A program made the position numbers and the translations under genes. The notes under the pieces were generated by a model. The model was not told the origin of the DNA. It did not search any database and worked only from the letters and a program-made list of their open reading frames with translations. DNA of 64,000 bases from Mycolicibacter icosiumassiliensis (lineage in GTDB: Bacteria; Actinomycetota; Actinomycetes; Mycobacteriales; Mycobacteriaceae). The first letter of the stretch is position 1; each line of letters begins with the position of its first letter. The stretch lies in NCBI RefSeq assembly GCF_900078685.2, contig NZ_LT546166.1:2899882-2963881 (forward strand), in the 5' to 3' direction. Below are positions 1 through 14,300 of the stretch, piece by piece.

Positions 1-1196
1 GCTACCGCGAGGGCACCACCGTTCGGCGGCTGACCCAGATCGGCTGCGACGTGTCCGTTGACGGTTCCCGTTTGACCGTCACCCCGCCGAGCTGGCGGCC
101 CGACCTGCGCCAGCCCGCCGACCTGGTCGAAGAGGTGCTGCGGCTGGAAGGACTGGAGTCCATCCCCTCGGTGCTGCCGACCGCACCGGCCGGACGCGGC
201 CTGACCGCCACCCAGCGCCGGCGCCGCGCGATTGGCAAGTCCTTGGCCCTAGCCGGCTACATCGAGGTACTCACCACGCCGTTCTTGCCCGCCGGGGTGT
301 TCGACACCTGGGGTCTGGCCGACGACGACCCGCGCCGCAACACCGTGTCGGTGCTCAACCCGCTGGAGTCCGACCGGCCACAACTGGCCAGCACCCTGCT
401 GCCCGGTCTGTTGGAAGCCTTGGGCCGCAATGTGTCCCGCGGAATGAGTGACGTCGCGCTGTTCACCATCGCCCAGGTGGTGCAGTCGGCGGGGCCGGGC
501 CAGTTCCCGGCCGTCACGCCGGCCCGACGCCCGACCGCCGACGAGATCGCCGGAATCGACGCCGCCCTGCCACGCCAGCCACAACACATCGCGGTGGCGC
601 TGACCGGCCTGGCCGAGCCCCGCGGTCCGTGGGGGCCGGGCCGGCCCGTCGAAGCCGCCGACGCCATCGAGGCGGCCCGGATCATCGCGCGCGCCAGCGG
701 TGTCGAGGTCACCCTGCGCTCCGGGGCGTATCTGCCGTGGCATCCGGGCCGCTGCGCCGAGGTGCTGGTGGGCGAGACCGTGATCGGCCACGCCGGGCAA
801 TTACACCCGGCCGTCATCGAGCGTGCCGGGCTGCCCAAGGGCACCTGCGCCGTCGAACTCGACCTGGACGCCATCCCGGTCACGTCAGCGCTGCCCGCGC
901 CCCGGGTGTCGCCGTTCCCGGCGGTCTTCCAGGATCTGGCCCTGGTGGTCGATGAGAAGGTGACCGTCCAATCGGTGGCCGACGCGGTGCGCGAGGGCGC
1001 CGGTGAGCTGCTGGAGGACATCGCGCTGTTCGACGTCTACACCGGCCCGCAGGTCGGTGAGGGCCGCAAGTCGCTGGCGTTCGCGCTGCGCTTCCGGGCC
1101 GCCGATCGCACGCTGACCGAAGACGAGGCCAGCGCCGCCCGCGACGCCGCGGTGCGCTGCGCCGCCGAGCGACTAGGCGCCGTGCTGCGCGGGTAA
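1..1196 (+). CDS. pheT: Phenylalanine-tRNA ligase beta subunit (C-terminal part; 5' end outside window)
   Basis: The open frame begins at position 3 with no start in the window, so this is the last ~397 residues of PheT, the beta subunit of the alpha2beta2 enzyme that charges tRNA-Phe. The B5-domain end and the start of the catalytic-like core are visible ([20 protein letters not shown]). The last ~95 residues form the FDX-ACB anticodon-binding domain ([13 protein letters not shown] ... [12 protein letters not shown]). It ends at TAA 1194-1196. In mycobacteria pheT lies just upstream of the arginine genes, as here. Identification is secure; only the 5' part is missing. Confidence 0.97.
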   Translation, partial: YREGTTVRRLTQIGCDVSVDGSRLTVTPPSWRPDLRQPADLVEEVLRLEGLESIPSVLPTAPAGRGLTATQRRRRAIGKSLALAGYIEVLTTPFLPAGVFDTWGLADDDPRRNTVSVLNPLESDRPQLASTLLPGLLEALGRNVSRGMSDVALFTIAQVVQSAGPGQFPAVTPARRPTADEIAGIDAALPRQPQHIAVALTGLAEPRGPWGPGRPVEAADAIEAARIIARASGVEVTLRSGAYLPWHPGRCAEVLVGETVIGHAGQLHPAVIERAGLPKGTCAVELDLDAIPVTSALPAPRVSPFPAVFQDLALVVDEKVTVQSVADAVREGAGELLEDIALFDVYTGPQVGEGRKSLAFALRFRAADRTLTEDEASAARDAAVRCAAERLGAVLRG

Positions 1197-1228
1197 CTCC
1201 GCGCGAGCTGGCGGCACCACCCACCTGC

Positions 1229-1250
1229 GCGAGCGTGCGCGTTTGCACGC
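1229..1250 (+). repeat. Intergenic repeat element, copy 1
   Basis: A 22-nt motif, gcgagcgtgcg followed by cgtttgcacgc, lies in the 161-nt spacer between pheT and the flavoprotein gene. The reverse complement of 53012-53033 matches it at 21 of 22 positions, and 2830-2851 is a looser copy. The 11-nt end tttgcacgcga resembles other copies. No function is known to me; small palindromic spacer elements often act as transcript ends or binding sites. See the finding on the family. Confidence 0.55.
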
Positions 1251-1357
1251 GACTACGCCGGCCCTTCGTACAACGCCGCACGTTCGCGGGCTATCGCCAA
1301 CCCCGGTGCTGGGGCATGCTGAGAGGCGCCACCGGCACTTCGAGGGGAGTTGGCTCG

Positions 1358-2803
1358 ATGCACGAACCCGACATCTATGACGTCGTCGTACTCGGCGCCG
1401 GACCGGTCGGTGAGAACGTCGCCGACCGTGCCCGGGCCGCCGGATTAACCGTGGCGATCGTGGAACGCGAACTCATCGGCGGCGAATGCTCCTACTGGGC
1501 CTGCGTACCCAGCAAGGCCCTGCTGCGGCCGGTGCTCGCGGTGGACGACGCTCGCCGCGTGGCCGGCGCTCGGGAAGCCGTCACGTCCCCGATCGACGCC
1601 GCCGGAGTCTTCGGGCGCCGCAATCACTATGTGGGGGATTGGGACGACTCCGGGCAGGCGGACTGGATCGAGGGGATCGGCGCGACGCTGGTGCGCGGCC
1701 ACGGACGGCTGGACGGTCCGCGGCGGGTGGTCGTCGCCACTGACGGTGGCGACATGAGGCTGACCGCCCGGCATGCCGTCGTGGTCTGCACCGGAACCCG
1801 GGCGGCCCTGCCGGATCTGCCGGGCATGGCCGAAGCCCGGCCGTGGACCAATCGCGAAGCCACCGAAGCCATGTCGGTGCCCGGGCGCCTCGCCGTGGTC
1901 GGTGCCGGTGGCGTGGGTGTCGAAATGGCCACCGCCTGGCAGGGTTTGGGCGCTGCGGTGACGCTGTTGGTGCGCGGATCGGGGTTGCTGCCGCGGATGG
2001 AGCCGTTCGTCGGTGAATACGTCGCTCGCGGGCTGGCCGACGCCGGCGTCGACGTGCGCACGGGGGTGTCGGTCGCCCGGCTGGTGCGACCCAAGGGCGA
2101 CGGTCCGGTGCGTCTGGAATTGACCAGCGGCAGTGAGCTGGAGGTTGATGAGATCTTGTTCGCGACGGGCCGCGCGCCCCTCACCGAGGACATCGGTCTG
2201 GAAACCGTCGGGCTGACCCCCGGCGACTGGCTGGACGTCGACGACACCTGCCAAGTGCGCGCCATCGAGGACGGATGGCTGTACGCGTGCGGCGACGCCA
2301 ATCACCGGGCCTTGCTGACGCACGAAGGCAAATACCAAGCGCGTATCGCCGGTGATGCCATCGGCGCCCGCGCTGCCGGGACGGCGCTGGACACCGCGCC
2401 GTGGGGTGTCCACGCCGCCACCGCCGACCATCACGCCGTGCCGCAGGTCTTCTTCACCGACCCCGAAGCGGCCGCCGTGGGGCTCACCGCCGAGCAGGCC
2501 GAGCGGGCCGGCCACCGGGTGCAGGTGGTGGACGTGGAGATCGGCGACACCGTCACCGGCGCCAAGCTGCACGCCGACGGCTACCGCGGGCGGGCGCGCA
2601 TGGTGGTCGACGCCGACGAGTTGGTCCTGCTCGGCGTGGCATTCGTCGGTCCGGGCGTGGCCGAGCTGCTGCACTCGGCCACCATTGCCGTCGCCGGGCG
2701 GGTGCCGATGCGCCGGCTGTGGCACGCGGTGCCGTGTTTCCCGACGATCAGCGAGATCTGGCTGCGCCTGTTGGAGGCCTACCGTGATGCCGAATCGGTC
2801 TGA
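1358..2803 (+). CDS. FAD-dependent pyridine nucleotide-disulphide oxidoreductase
   Basis: A 481-residue class I flavoprotein disulphide reductase of the lipoamide dehydrogenase/mercuric reductase fold. It shows an N-terminal FAD Rossmann motif (VVLGAGPVG, ~10-18), the redox-active pair Cys44/Cys49 in CSYWACVPSK, a second nucleotide-binding motif (VVGAGGVGVEMA), the FAD motif YACGD and a C-terminal dimerisation domain. The C-terminal motif usually written HPTxSE reads CFPTISE, so the catalytic base His is replaced by Phe. The ATG at 1358 is preferred because GAGGGGAG sits 8 nt upstream; the longer frame from 1235 has no such site. The substrate cannot be told from sequence. It sits alone between pheT and argC, with its own spacer on each side. 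Confidence 0.85.
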   Translation: MHEPDIYDVVVLGAGPVGENVADRARAAGLTVAIVERELIGGECSYWACVPSKALLRPVLAVDDARRVAGAREAVTSPIDAAGVFGRRNHYVGDWDDSGQADWIEGIGATLVRGHGRLDGPRRVVVATDGGDMRLTARHAVVVCTGTRAALPDLPGMAEARPWTNREATEAMSVPGRLAVVGAGGVGVEMATAWQGLGAAVTLLVRGSGLLPRMEPFVGEYVARGLADAGVDVRTGVSVARLVRPKGDGPVRLELTSGSELEVDEILFATGRAPLTEDIGLETVGLTPGDWLDVDDTCQVRAIEDGWLYACGDANHRALLTHEGKYQARIAGDAIGARAAGTALDTAPWGVHAATADHHAVPQVFFTDPEAAAVGLTAEQAERAGHRVQVVDVEIGDTVTGAKLHADGYRGRARMVVDADELVLLGVAFVGPGVAELLHSATIAVAGRVPMRRLWHAVPCFPTISEIWLRLLEAYRDAESV

Positions 2804-2829
2804 CGGTCGGCTACCGTCAATCACCGGCG

Positions 2830-2851
2830 GCGAAGGTGCGTAGTTGCACGA
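2830..2851 (+). repeat. Intergenic repeat element, copy 2 (diverged)
   Basis: gcgaaggtgcg followed by tagttgcacga lies 27 nt after the flavoprotein stop. It shares the gcga-N-gtgcg start and the tgcacg end with the copies at 1229 and 53012, but the middle has diverged. Confidence 0.4.
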
Positions 2852-2902
2852 CGACACGCCGCTAGATGCCGGGCAAACACCCTCGCGGGAAAACGTAATT
2901 AA

Positions 2903-5181
<2,279 letters not shown>

Positions 5182-5185
<4 letters not shown>

Positions 5186-6053
5186 CCGAACTCACCACCA
5201 CCGTCAAGGCGCAGGTGCTGGCCGAAGCCCTACCGTGGCTCAAGCAGCTGCACGGCAAGATCGTCGTGGTCAAATACGGCGGCAACGCCATGACCGACGA
5301 CACCCTCAAGCACGCGTTCGCCGCCGACATGGCCTTCCTGCGCAACTGCGGCATCCACCCGGTGGTGGTGCACGGCGGCGGACCGCAGATCAGCGCCATG
5401 CTCAAACGGCTCGGCATCGAAGGTGACTTCAAGGGCGGATTCCGGGTCACCACACCGGAAGTGCTCGACGTGGCGCGCATGGTGCTGTTCGGCCAGGTCG
5501 GCCGCGAACTCGTCGGCCTCATCAACGCCCACGGCCCGTACGCGGTCGGCATCACCGGAGAGGACGCCGCGCTGTTCACCGCGGTGCGGCGCAGCGTCAC
5601 CGTCGACGGGATCGCCACCGACATCGGGCTGGTCGGCGACGTCGACCAGGTCAATACCGCCGCGGTGCTGGATCTGATTGCCGCAGGCCGGATTCCGGTG
5701 GTATCCACCCTGGCGCCCGACCCCGACGGGGTGGTGCACAACATCAACGCCGACACCGCCGCGGCCGCCCTGGCCGAAGCGTTGCAGGCCGAGAAGTTGC
5801 TGATGCTCACCGACGTGGACGGCCTCTACACCGACTGGCCCAATACCGATTCGCTGGTCAGTGAGATCGACACCGCGACACTGGAGCAACTGCTGCCGAG
5901 CCTGGAGTCCGGCATGATCCCCAAAGTCGAAGCCTGCCTGCGCGCCGTCCGCGGTGGGGTGCCCAGCGCCCACATCATCGACGGCCGCGTCGAACACTGC
6001 GTGCTGGTCGAGCTTTTCACCCACGCCGGCACCGGAACCAAGGTGGTAAACCC

Positions 6054-6057
<4 letters not shown>
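5182..6057 (+). CDS. argB: Acetylglutamate kinase
   Basis: 291 residues of the amino acid kinase family; phosphorylates N-acetylglutamate with ATP, usually the arginine-feedback-controlled step. Visible motifs are the phosphate-binding [10 protein letters not shown], the substrate loop [10 protein letters not shown] and the ATP-site part [11 protein letters not shown]. The mobile N-terminal helix typical of arginine-sensitive hexameric enzymes is present ([20 protein letters not shown]), so feedback inhibition is likely. ATG 5182 overlaps the argJ stop by 4 bp. Confidence 0.97.
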
Positions 6058-8637
<2,580 letters not shown>

Positions 8638-8643
8638 CACCCA

Positions 8644-8664
8644 AAAGCACAAAGCACAAAGCAA
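8644..8664 (+). repeat. Three 7-bp direct repeats before argG
   Basis: aaagcac, aaagcac, aaagcaa stand head to tail in the 37-nt argR-argG gap and run into the argG ribosome-binding site AAGGAG (8663-8668). An A-rich, unstructured leader of this type favours ribosome loading; the repeat may also simply be slippage. Confidence 0.5.
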
Positions 8665-8674
8665 GGAGAACTCG

Positions 8675-9874
8675 ATGTCCGAACGCGTCATCCTGGCGTA
8701 TTCCGGCGGCCTGGACACTTCGGTGGCGATCAGCTGGATCGGCAAGGAGACCGGCCGCGAAGTCGTCGCCGTCGCCATCGACCTCGGCCAGGGCGGCGAG
8801 GACATGGAGGTGGTGCGCCAGCGGGCCCTGGACTGCGGTGCGGTGGAAGCCGTCGTGGTCGACGCCCGCAACGAGTTCGCGGACGAGTACTGCCTGCCGA
8901 CCATCAAGGCCAACGCGCTCTACATGGATCGCTACCCGCTGGTCTCGGCCATCAGCCGGCCGCTGATCGTCAAGCACCTGGTGGAAGCCGCGCGTAGCCA
9001 CGGCGGCACCATCGTCGCCCACGGCTGCACCGGCAAGGGCAACGACCAGGTCCGCTTCGAGGTCGGCTTTGCCTCGCTGGCTCCCGAACTGAACGTCATC
9101 GCCCCGGTCCGCGACTACGCCTGGACCCGGGAGAAGGCCATCGCGTTCGCCGAGCAGAACGACATCCCGATCAACGTCACCAAGCGCTCGCCATTCTCCG
9201 TCGACCAGAACGTGTGGGGCCGCGCGGTGGAGACCGGGTTCCTCGAGGACCTGTGGAATGCCCCGACCAAGGACGTCTACGACTACACCGAGGACCCGAC
9301 GGTCAATTTCAACGCCCCCGACGAGCTGATCATCAGCTTCGACAAGGGCCGCCCGGTGGCCATCGACGGTCGCCCGCTCAGCGTGCTGGAGATCATCCAG
9401 GAGCTCAACACCCGGGCCGGCGCACAGGGCGTGGGACGCCTCGACGTGGTCGAGGATCGACTGGTGGGCATCAAGAGCCGCGAGATCTACGAGGCGCCCG
9501 GCGCCATGGTGCTGATCACCGCGCACACCGAGCTCGAGCACGTCACCCTGGAACGCGAACTGGGCCGCTACAAGCGCGGGGTGGACCGCAAGTGGGGCGA
9601 GCTCACCTACGACGGCCTGTGGTTCAGCCCGCTCAAGCGGTCGCTGGAGGTGTTCGTCGAGGACACTCAGCAGCACGTGTCCGGTGACATCCGCCTGGTG
9701 CTGCACGGTGGCAGCATCATCATCAACGGCCGGCGCAGCGCGGAGTCGCTCTATGACTTCAACCTGGCCACCTACGACGAGGGCGACACCTTCGACCAGA
9801 CCGCGGCGCGCGGCTTCGTCCAGATCCATGGGTTGAGCTCCAAGATCTCCGCCCGCCGGGATTTGGGCTCGTGA
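8675..9874 (+). CDS. argG: Argininosuccinate synthase
   Basis: 399 residues, the usual length. ATP-dependent joining of citrulline and aspartate. The N-terminal PP-loop is [14 protein letters not shown]; other conserved stretches are [13 protein letters not shown] and [21 protein letters not shown] lies 6 nt upstream of the ATG. This is the first break in overlap within the cluster: 37 nt after argR and 92 nt before argH, where a long hairpin sits. Confidence 0.97.
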   Translation: MSERVILAYSGGLDTSVAISWIGKETGREVVAVAIDLGQGGEDMEVVRQRALDCGAVEAVVVDARNEFADEYCLPTIKANALYMDRYPLVSAISRPLIVKHLVEAARSHGGTIVAHGCTGKGNDQVRFEVGFASLAPELNVIAPVRDYAWTREKAIAFAEQNDIPINVTKRSPFSVDQNVWGRAVETGFLEDLWNAPTKDVYDYTEDPTVNFNAPDELIISFDKGRPVAIDGRPLSVLEIIQELNTRAGAQGVGRLDVVEDRLVGIKSREIYEAPGAMVLITAHTELEHVTLERELGRYKRGVDRKWGELTYDGLWFSPLKRSLEVFVEDTQQHVSGDIRLVLHGGSIIINGRRSAESLYDFNLATYDEGDTFDQTAARGFVQIHGLSSKISARRDLGS

Positions 9875-9893
9875 GCAGCCTCCTTCTTCACCG

Positions 9894-9949
9894 CGAGTGT
9901 GAATCTCACGACGCGACACGCCGGTGCGGCGTCGTGAGATTCACAGTCG
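9894..9949 (+). repeat. 21-bp inverted repeat (hairpin) between argG and argH
   Basis: Left arm 9894-9914 (cgagtgtgaatctcacgacg plus c) and right arm 9929-9949 are complementary at 20 of 21 positions around a 14-nt loop. The arms begin in the same gcgag-N-gtg style as the repeats at 1229 and 53012, so this may be a related spacer element. There is no T-run, and the argH site GAGGAGG (9952-9958) follows at once, so it could be a processing or attenuating stem rather than a plain terminator. Confidence 0.75.
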
Positions 9950-9963
9950 GCGAGGAGGACTAG

Positions 9964-11379
<1,416 letters not shown>

Positions 11380-11393
11380 TTTCCGCCACCGGG

Positions 11394-12050
11394 TCAGCGG
11401 CAGTACGACGCCAGGTTCTCGGCGAGCTCGTCGAACAAGTCCTGGTTGAGTCCGAATGCGACCCTAACCTCGTCGACCACCCCGTCGATTTCGTCGGGCG
11501 CCAGCGCGAGCTCGTCGAGGCGGGCACGGTAGGCGTCCTTGTACGGTTTCGCCCGCACCGGAAACTCATAGAACGACAGGCCGGCGCCGCCGAGCCCGAA
11601 CGTGCGGTCCAGCACGCGCCCGATCGCCTGGCCGCCGGAGAGGTCCCCGAGGTAGCGGGTGTAGTGGTGGGCCAGCAACGCGCTGCTCGAGGCGGCAGCA
11701 ATCCGCTCGCAATAGGCTTGGGCGGCAGGTGAATCGACCTCCGCGACGGCTCCGCCGGCCCAGAACCCCAGGTCGGCGTCGATCGCTGCGAGCCGCTCGA
11801 GGGCGGGGTCGTACACCGACGCGACGAGGGTGTCATCCCGGTTCGCCCGCACCGCGGCCTCCAGTGCGGCGTAGACCATCCGTAACCGCAACAGGTAGTC
11901 GACGTAGCCCTGTTCGTTGACCTTGCCGCCCATCAGTTCTGACACAAACGGCGAGGCCTCGGCAGCGTCGTGTGCCGCTTGCGATCCTTCCCGCATCGCG
12001 GTGGACAACGATCGGACGGCATCGGGGTCAAGCGGGGCCTTCAGCGGCAT
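11394..12050 (-). CDS. Heme oxygenase (canonical HO-1/HmuO family)
   Basis: 218 residues from the ATG at 12050. Oxidative opening of heme to biliverdin, CO and Fe2+. The proximal His27 stands in REGSQAAHDAAEASPFVSEL, aligned with the HmuO heme-ligand region, and the distal-helix signature LLAHHYTRYLGDLSGGQ (125-141) has the flexible GDLSGG turn. This differs from the MhuD-type heme degrader known from M. tuberculosis. The start overlaps the PPE gene by 23 bp, and AAGGGAA precedes it on the minus strand; a longer start at 12086 is possible. It is cotranscribed with the PPE gene from the promoter carrying two IdeR boxes, so it should be made in low iron to release iron from heme. Confidence 0.9.
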   Translation of the reverse strand: MPLKAPLDPDAVRSLSTAMREGSQAAHDAAEASPFVSELMGGKVNEQGYVDYLLRLRMVYAALEAAVRANRDDTLVASVYDPALERLAAIDADLGFWAGGAVAEVDSPAAQAYCERIAAASSSALLAHHYTRYLGDLSGGQAIGRVLDRTFGLGGAGLSFYEFPVRAKPYKDAYRARLDELALAPDEIDGVVDEVRVAFGLNQDLFDELAENLASYCR

Positions 12051-13533
12051 GCTGTGATCCGTTCCCTTCGTCGTGGGTGCTCTCATTGGTCCAGCTGCCC
12101 GGCATCATCGGAGTGGTGGCCCCGTTGCCGAATGCATCTTCCGCCAGCGTAGTGAGTCCGGCCGGGTCCGCCAGTCCAGACTTCGCCGCAGTGCCCGTCG
12201 ATCCGATCGCGATGCTGCCCGAGGCACTGACTCCGGTCTGTTGTTCAGGGAGCGGCGCAGCGGGCGCCTCGCCGTCGGAGGTGATGAACTCGTAGCGATA
12301 GCCACGTGCTTTGACGTCAGCGCCGCGACGTTTGCGAGTCCTGGCCTTTCTGGCCGAAGCAGCCACTGCTGTGGCGTCCGCGGCTTCACTGGCGTTCCTG
12401 GAACGACGCGAAACCTCGGGTGCCCGCTGCTGCATGGGTGGGCCGAAGCCCACCCCGGGGCCGCCTCCGCCAATCGCGTAATACAGCGGTGGGGCGCCGG
12501 TAGCCGGGGGCGGATTCAGTACCGGCGGTGCTGGTGCGGTGGTCATGCTGGCGGGTGCCGGAGCCGGAGCGGGCGGCGTGGACAGCGCAGAAGCCGGGGG
12601 AGTTGGAACCACGACTGCCGCCGGCAGGCTCTGTGGCGTGACGACCGGCGGTACCTCTACGGCGGGGACCTGGGCCAGGTAGGCGAGCCCGGATAATCCC
12701 AATGCGATCGGGATCGCCGACGAGGCTGCCGCCGGCCCCATGATCGCGGCGTAGATCGGCGTGCCCATCACACCGAAGGTTGCCGCATAGGCGAAGAGGT
12801 AGAACAGCGGTAGCCAGGTGGTTGCCGCCGCCGCTGGGTCGGTCGCAAAGTCGATGACGATCTGGTACAGGGTGCCGAGTGGATCGGACAACACTCGTTT
12901 GAGCATTCGATACATGCTGCTGAAGTGCTCGGACCACGACAGCCACTCCTCGATGGGGTCGGTGAAGGCGGCGGACCCCGCCTCACCGACACCCGGATCG
13001 AGGACAGCCGGCGCCGGCGCCGGCTGCGGTGTTGCTGCCACTGTTGCCGCGGAGACAGCCTGATAGACGCTCATGGTGGTGGCGGCCTGCAGCCACATCC
13101 GGATGTAGTCCGCCTCGGTGACTGCGATCGGGATCGCGTTGATACCGAAGAAGTTTGTCGCCACCAACACGCTCAGCGTCGCGCGGTTGGCGGCCAGTTC
13201 GGCGACGGTCGGCATGGCTGCCAGGGCGGCGGTGTAGTCGCCGGCCGCCGTCTGGAGTTGGGCGGCAGCACTGGCGCTGTTCGCACCGGCCTGCATCAGC
13301 CAGGCCAGGTAAGGCGCGTGTGCGGCAAGGTAGCGGGCCGCGGCTTGGCCCTCCCACGTCCCGGCCTGCACGGCACCCAGGATTGTCGTGAGTTCGGTTG
13401 CAGCCGTGGTGTATTCGCTGCTTAGTGCGGTCCAGGCGTCGGCCGCTGCCAACAGCGGCCCGGCCCCCACCCCGCTGCTGAGCAGGGTGGAGTGCACCTC
13501 GGGGGGCAAGGCCATCCAGATGGGCGCGGTCAT
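12028..13533 (-). CDS. PPE family protein, PPE-PPW subfamily
   Basis: 501 residues from the ATG at 13533, chosen because PPE proteins start like MTAPIWMALPPEVHS; the frame runs on to a TTG at 13611 that would overlap the iron box. The ~180-residue PPE domain has the Pro-Pro-Glu motif (10-12) and a WxG turn (GTWEG, ~59-62), implying pairing with a PE partner and ESX/type VII export; no PE gene is next to it here. The C-terminal part is Pro/Ala-rich, then YYAIGGGGPGVGFG, a basic stretch, and an end like the PPW group (GLTTLAEDAFGNG ... PMMPGSW). M. tuberculosis PPE36 and PPE37 of this group are linked to heme iron use. The operon with heme oxygenase and the iron boxes points to heme uptake at the outer membrane; that role is inferred. 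Confidence 0.88.
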   Translation of the reverse strand: MTAPIWMALPPEVHSTLLSSGVGAGPLLAAADAWTALSSEYTTAATELTTILGAVQAGTWEGQAAARYLAAHAPYLAWLMQAGANSASAAAQLQTAAGDYTAALAAMPTVAELAANRATLSVLVATNFFGINAIPIAVTEADYIRMWLQAATTMSVYQAVSAATVAATPQPAPAPAVLDPGVGEAGSAAFTDPIEEWLSWSEHFSSMYRMLKRVLSDPLGTLYQIVIDFATDPAAAATTWLPLFYLFAYAATFGVMGTPIYAAIMGPAAASSAIPIALGLSGLAYLAQVPAVEVPPVVTPQSLPAAVVVPTPPASALSTPPAPAPAPASMTTAPAPPVLNPPPATGAPPLYYAIGGGGPGVGFGPPMQQRAPEVSRRSRNASEAADATAVAASARKARTRKRRGADVKARGYRYEFITSDGEAPAAPLPEQQTGVSASGSIAIGSTGTAAKSGLADPAGLTTLAEDAFGNGATTPMMPGSWTNESTHDEGNGSQHAAEGPA

Positions 13534-13609
13534 GGTCGCGCGGAGACGGTGTGAGAGTTCATCATTGGCTGTCCGGGGGAGCGATACCTCCCGCCACCCG
13601 CCTCCTGTC

Positions 13610-13648
13610 AATGGTTAGGCTAACCTAAAGCAGGCTACCCTAACTTAA
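13610..13648 (-). promoter_or_regulatory. Two tandem IdeR iron boxes
   Basis: Compared with the mycobacterial iron box TTAGGTTAGGCTAACCTAA, box 1 (13610-13628, plus strand) matches at 16 of 19 positions, including the unbroken ttaggctaacctaa. Box 2 (13630-13648, read on the minus strand) matches at 14 of 19. They are 1 bp apart, a 20-bp centre spacing, so two IdeR dimers could load on adjoining faces. They lie 77-115 bp upstream of the PPE start, fitting Fe2+-IdeR repression of the PPE-heme oxygenase operon. Confidence 0.88.
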
Positions 13649-13706
13649 CGTGGCGTCAAGACCGCCGCGCTTGCCGATTCGCGGTGCGCCCGGACTCACG
13701 CGACGT

Positions 13707-13821
13707 CGCCGTCGACCTGTCTTTGCTGTCCGACGGCATCATCCTGTGGAGTGCAACGGAATTCGGCTGTGCAGTTGCTGCGCGCCCCCTGGTCGACCGC
13801 AGTTCGATCAAGCCGCAGAGG
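13707..13821 (+). pseudogene. Decayed internal fragment of argH
   Basis: By hand alignment about 97 of 114 positions match argH 10716-10830, the region around the conserved [10 protein letters not shown] segment and the signature loop. One base is inserted and one lost relative to argH, and the loop Met-Pro-Gln-Lys is damaged (IKPQRW). There is no start or continuation, so it is a relic. It has the same orientation as argH and lies on the far side of the PPE/heme oxygenase pair. Confidence 0.85.
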
Positions 13822-14096
13822 TGGTCGCGCTACCGGTTGACAGCGTCCCGCCCGGGGGTCACCATGGCAAGTGCCAACACCTCGATAGGCGAGGCTCCTG
13901 TGTGAACAAAGGCCACTGATCTGACGACGTCGAGAGACGCCCAAGGTTAGGACAGGTCGTCCCGGATTAAGGTGCGACCCAAAGTGGCTTCCCGCTGGGA
14001 TACGTCGCGCAGTGCCGAAGCTCTAACGAGTGGGGTGTACGCCAATGAATTTCGGGTGTCCGCATCGATGATGCCGCGTTGATGTCCGTTCGGCCC
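13822..14096. other. Intergenic stretch between the argH relic and the mgtA leader
   Basis: With the iron boxes and the relic, this belongs to a 578-nt region (13534-14111) without an intact gene. I see no convincing coding frame, tRNA or repeat. A single iron-box half-site (aaggttagg, 13943-13951) is present without a partner. The mgtA promoter probably lies toward the right end, but no clear -35/-10 pair could be assigned. Confidence 0.4.
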
Positions 14097-14111
14097 GAGG
14101 AGGTGAGTGAC

Positions 14112-14195
14112 GTGAGTAGCGGTGATAGTCCCGGTCCTAATCCGCCGTCCCGTCCGTTTCCCACCCTCGGCCAGGTTCTGACCGTCACGGCCTGA
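14112..14195 (+). CDS. Short proline-rich leader ORF upstream of mgtA
   Basis: A 27-codon ORF starts at GTG 14112, 7 nt behind the strong site GAGGAGGT (14097-14104), and reads (f)MSSGDSPGPNPPSRPFPTLG and then QVLTVTA before TGA. Seven prolines fall within residues 7-18, right after an Asp. It ends 105 nt before mgtA. In enterobacteria a Pro/acidic leader peptide (MgtL) links ribosome behaviour to Mg2+ and controls mgtA; this ORF could do the same. Downstream, 14222-14226 can pair with 14240-14244, and 14238-14247 is a perfect palindrome. Coding is supported by the ribosome-binding site only; the role is inferred. Confidence 0.5.
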   Translation: MSSGDSPGPNPPSRPFPTLGQVLTVTA

Positions 14196-14300
14196 CGACT
14201 AGGTTCCTACCCTTCGCATCAGCGCGCGGGTGTCGCTGTCGCGCGACCACAGGTGCCTGTCTTCGCGGTCGCAGAATCTGCATCACCGGAAGGCCCGACT

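Noticed and set aside
1445..2857. Open frame of 470 codons opposite the flavoprotein gene
   Set aside because: Shadow frame with no family features.
13943..13951. A further IdeR box ahead of mgtA
   Set aside because: Only one half-site matches; the partner half is absent.
14100..14300. M-box magnesium riboswitch before mgtA
   Set aside because: The leader is only ~100-200 nt and I could not find the conserved M-box segments; the leader ORF is a better explanation.
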